A stretch of DNA of 64,000 nucleotides from Acidobacterium sp. (GTDB taxonomy: Bacteria > Acidobacteriota > Terriglobia > Terriglobales > Acidobacteriaceae): assembly GCA_027315385.1 (NCBI GenBank), contig DAHUYD010000176.1, positions 1 through 64,000 on the forward strand, written 5' to 3'. Positions 62,465-64,000 of this stretch are shown here, piece by piece. The notes under the pieces are model-generated. The model did no database searches and was not told the DNA's origin. It worked only from the letters and a program-made list of their open reading frames with translations. The position numbers and the translations under genes were made by a program. Positions within the stretch are counted from its first letter, which is position 1; each line of letters opens with the position of its first letter.

Positions 62465-63748
62465 ATGGAATCCTTCTTCAGCCGATACCGCAACGCCCTG
62501 GTGCTCATCACCATCCTCCTCGCCCAGGTCATCGGCCTCGCGGTCCAGGTCCGCCGCCCCGGCGCCAGCCCCCAGGATAAGGGCGGCGTCCGCCTCATCC
62601 GCTCCTGGGTCGTCGGCGTCGTCACTCCCCCTGAGCGCCTCCTCCACTGGACCGGCCGCGGCATCCGCGGCATCTGGTCCGGCTACATCGGCCTCATCCA
62701 CGTTCGCCGCCAGAACCAGCAGTTGAAAGCCGAACTCGGCCAGCTACGCCTTCAGGAAGACAGCCTCGCCGAAAACGCCCGCCAGGCCGTCCGCCTTCAG
62801 GCCCTCCTCGGCTTTCAGGAGAAATACATCTACAAAACCCTCGCCGCCCAGGTCATCGGAGCCTCCGGCACTGAGCAGTCCCACGTCCTCCTCATCGACA
62901 AAGGTTCCGACAGCGGCCTCCGTCCCGACATGCCCGTCATCACCCCCGACGGCATCATCGGCAAGATTCGCGACGTCTTCCGCCACACCAGCCAGGTCCT
63001 CGAGATCTCCGACGAAACCAGCGGCGCCGGCGTCATCCTCGTCAACACGCGCATCGAGGGCGTCCTCAGGGGCGACAGCTGGGGCCAGCCGCAGATTGTC
63101 GACGTCTCTCCCGATGACCGCATCAAGCCCGGCGAACCCGTCGTCACCAGCGGCGGCGACGGCATTTTCCCCCGCGGACTCGCCGTCGGCACCGTCCAGC
63201 GCGTCCTCCCCAATCCCGAGGGAACCCTCGTCGACGTCCTCGTCAAACCTGCCGCCAATCTCTCCGCCCTCGAAGAGGTCCTCGTCGTCACCAGCACCGG
63301 CAGCCAGATTCCGCCTGCCATGCAGCAGGACCTGACCCAGGCCGCCCGCACCGCCGACATCCTCGCCGCCCGTCTCCCCTCGGCCGGCACACCCGGCACT
63401 GCGCCGGCTCAGCCCGCCGGCGCCACTCCGGCTCCAGCCGCCGCCAATGCCTTGCCTCCGCCCCCTCCCCAGCCGCCCGCGCCCCGGCATCCTGACCGCT
63501 TCTCTGCCGGCAGTGTGCCGCCCGCCGCCGATCTCGTGCCCGGCCAGCCCGTTACTCCCATCGCCGGCGCCGCCACATCGGGCCAGCCACCCGCAGCCGC
63601 CGCACCCCATCCTCCCCCTCAACAGCCTTCCGCCCCTCCCAAAGCCGCAGGGCAAACCGCGCCGCAAACCACCTCAGCTCCTCGGCGCCCGGCGAACCCC
63701 GCGTCAAAGCCTGCCCAATCGGCCTCGCCGCCCCAGGGAGGTCGCTAG
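62465..63748 (+). CDS. mreC: Rod shape-determining protein MreC with long C-terminal tail
   Basis: The product is 427 residues from ATG 62465. It has an N-terminal transmembrane helix (NALVLITILLAQVIGLAV), a coiled coil (RRQNQQLKAELGQLRLQEDSLAENARQAVRLQALL), and the double beta-barrel MreC core (SHVLLIDKGSDSGLRPDMPVITPDGIIGKIRDV ... VTSGGDGIFPRGLAVGTV). The last 140 residues are an Ala/Pro-rich low-complexity extension absent from most MreC proteins. MreC links MreB and MreD to the cell-wall synthases in the periplasm. Confidence 0.96.
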   Translation: MESFFSRYRNALVLITILLAQVIGLAVQVRRPGASPQDKGGVRLIRSWVVGVVTPPERLLHWTGRGIRGIWSGYIGLIHVRRQNQQLKAELGQLRLQEDSLAENARQAVRLQALLGFQEKYIYKTLAAQVIGASGTEQSHVLLIDKGSDSGLRPDMPVITPDGIIGKIRDVFRHTSQVLEISDETSGAGVILVNTRIEGVLRGDSWGQPQIVDVSPDDRIKPGEPVVTSGGDGIFPRGLAVGTVQRVLPNPEGTLVDVLVKPAANLSALEEVLVVTSTGSQIPPAMQQDLTQAARTADILAARLPSAGTPGTAPAQPAGATPAPAAANALPPPPPQPPAPRHPDRFSAGSVPPAADLVPGQPVTPIAGAATSGQPPAAAAPHPPPQQPSAPPKAAGQTAPQTTSAPRRPANPASKPAQSASPPQGGR

Positions 63749-63751
63749 GGC

Positions 63752-64000
63752 ATGCCTCTTCTCGCCTCATCCCGCCACGAGGTCGGAACTCACTCGCACC
63801 CGTGGCTCGTCTACGTCCTGGCGCCCGTGCTCGCCATTGGCCTCCAGTCCTTCCTTTCTCTCCACTTTCCCGCCTTCGATCTCGTCGACCTGCCCCTCCT
63901 CGTCACCATCTATTACGCCATCACGCGCCGCGAGCCGGTCACCGCCACCATCGTCGGAACCCTCATCGGCATTGCCCAGGATTCGCTCACTCACCACGCT
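63752..64000 (+). CDS. mreD: Rod shape-determining protein MreD, 3' end cut off
   Basis: The first 83 codons are present, from an ATG with GGGAGG upstream, 3 bases after mreC. The start has a short polar region and then transmembrane segments (WLVYVLAPVLAIGLQSFLSLHFPAF, VDLPLLVTIYYAI) and TATIVGTLIGIAQDSL. Position after mreBC and the pattern support MreD, the multi-pass membrane partner of MreC. The gene runs past the window. Confidence 0.9.
   Translation, partial: MPLLASSRHEVGTHSHPWLVYVLAPVLAIGLQSFLSLHFPAFDLVDLPLLVTIYYAITRREPVTATIVGTLIGIAQDSLTHHA

Overview
This is a high-GC window with long, tightly packed genes, many of them joined by 4-base ATGA stop/start overlaps. The gene content points to the Acidobacteriota: Tat-exported glycosidases, a very long secreted protein built from MBG-type Ig-like repeats, a serine/threonine kinase with PEGA domains, a GldA/F/G-like exporter operon with a DUF4340 protein, and mreBCD. 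The phylum is inferred from remembered family distributions, not from a marker gene.

Left part (1-15.6 kb). The window opens in the 3' part of a tRNA-Cys gene. A carbohydrate region follows: a Tat-exported GH1 enzyme, a Tat-exported GH29 alpha-L-fucosidase, an aldo/keto reductase very like L-galactose dehydrogenases, a LacI regulator, an RbsD/FucU mutarotase and a zinc alcohol dehydrogenase. Three promoters here (fucosidase, aldo/keto reductase, mutarotase) carry the shared motif CGTTRACKG on or beside the core promoter, so the LacI protein may control them together. The GH1 enzyme has Met in place of the catalytic acid/base Glu. A carboxylesterase remnant, an outer-membrane beta-barrel and a 1,841-residue secreted repeat protein complete this part.

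Type VI secretion system (16-43.4 kb, with a kinase to 47.6 kb). The tssK-tssL-tssM operon runs leftward. An undescribed proline-rich tail-anchored protein follows, with seven copies of a GEFTRM-like motif, then a second tssK. The rightward operon is tssB-tssC-hcp-impE-tssA-tssE-tssF-tssG-tssH-vgrG, then a PAAR protein with a toxin-like C-terminus, a candidate immunity gene and a DcrB/Eag-like chaperone gene. Facing it are an M35-like metallopeptidase, a PP2C phosphatase and a CxxCxxCC protein. A 1,327-residue membrane Ser/Thr kinase follows. No TssJ lipoprotein and no FHA protein are seen, although a kinase and phosphatase are present. I regard the tail-anchored repeat protein and the second TssK as the best candidates for something new.

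Right part (47.6-64 kb). This is mostly housekeeping: a cupin protein, uvrC, an OmpA-like lipoprotein, a sulfite-oxidase-family molybdoenzyme with its cytochrome b, pyrE, the Gld-like ABC operon, a BrnT/BrnA toxin-antitoxin pair with an operator-like inverted repeat, an aldehyde dehydrogenase, and mreB-mreC-mreD, which runs off the right edge.
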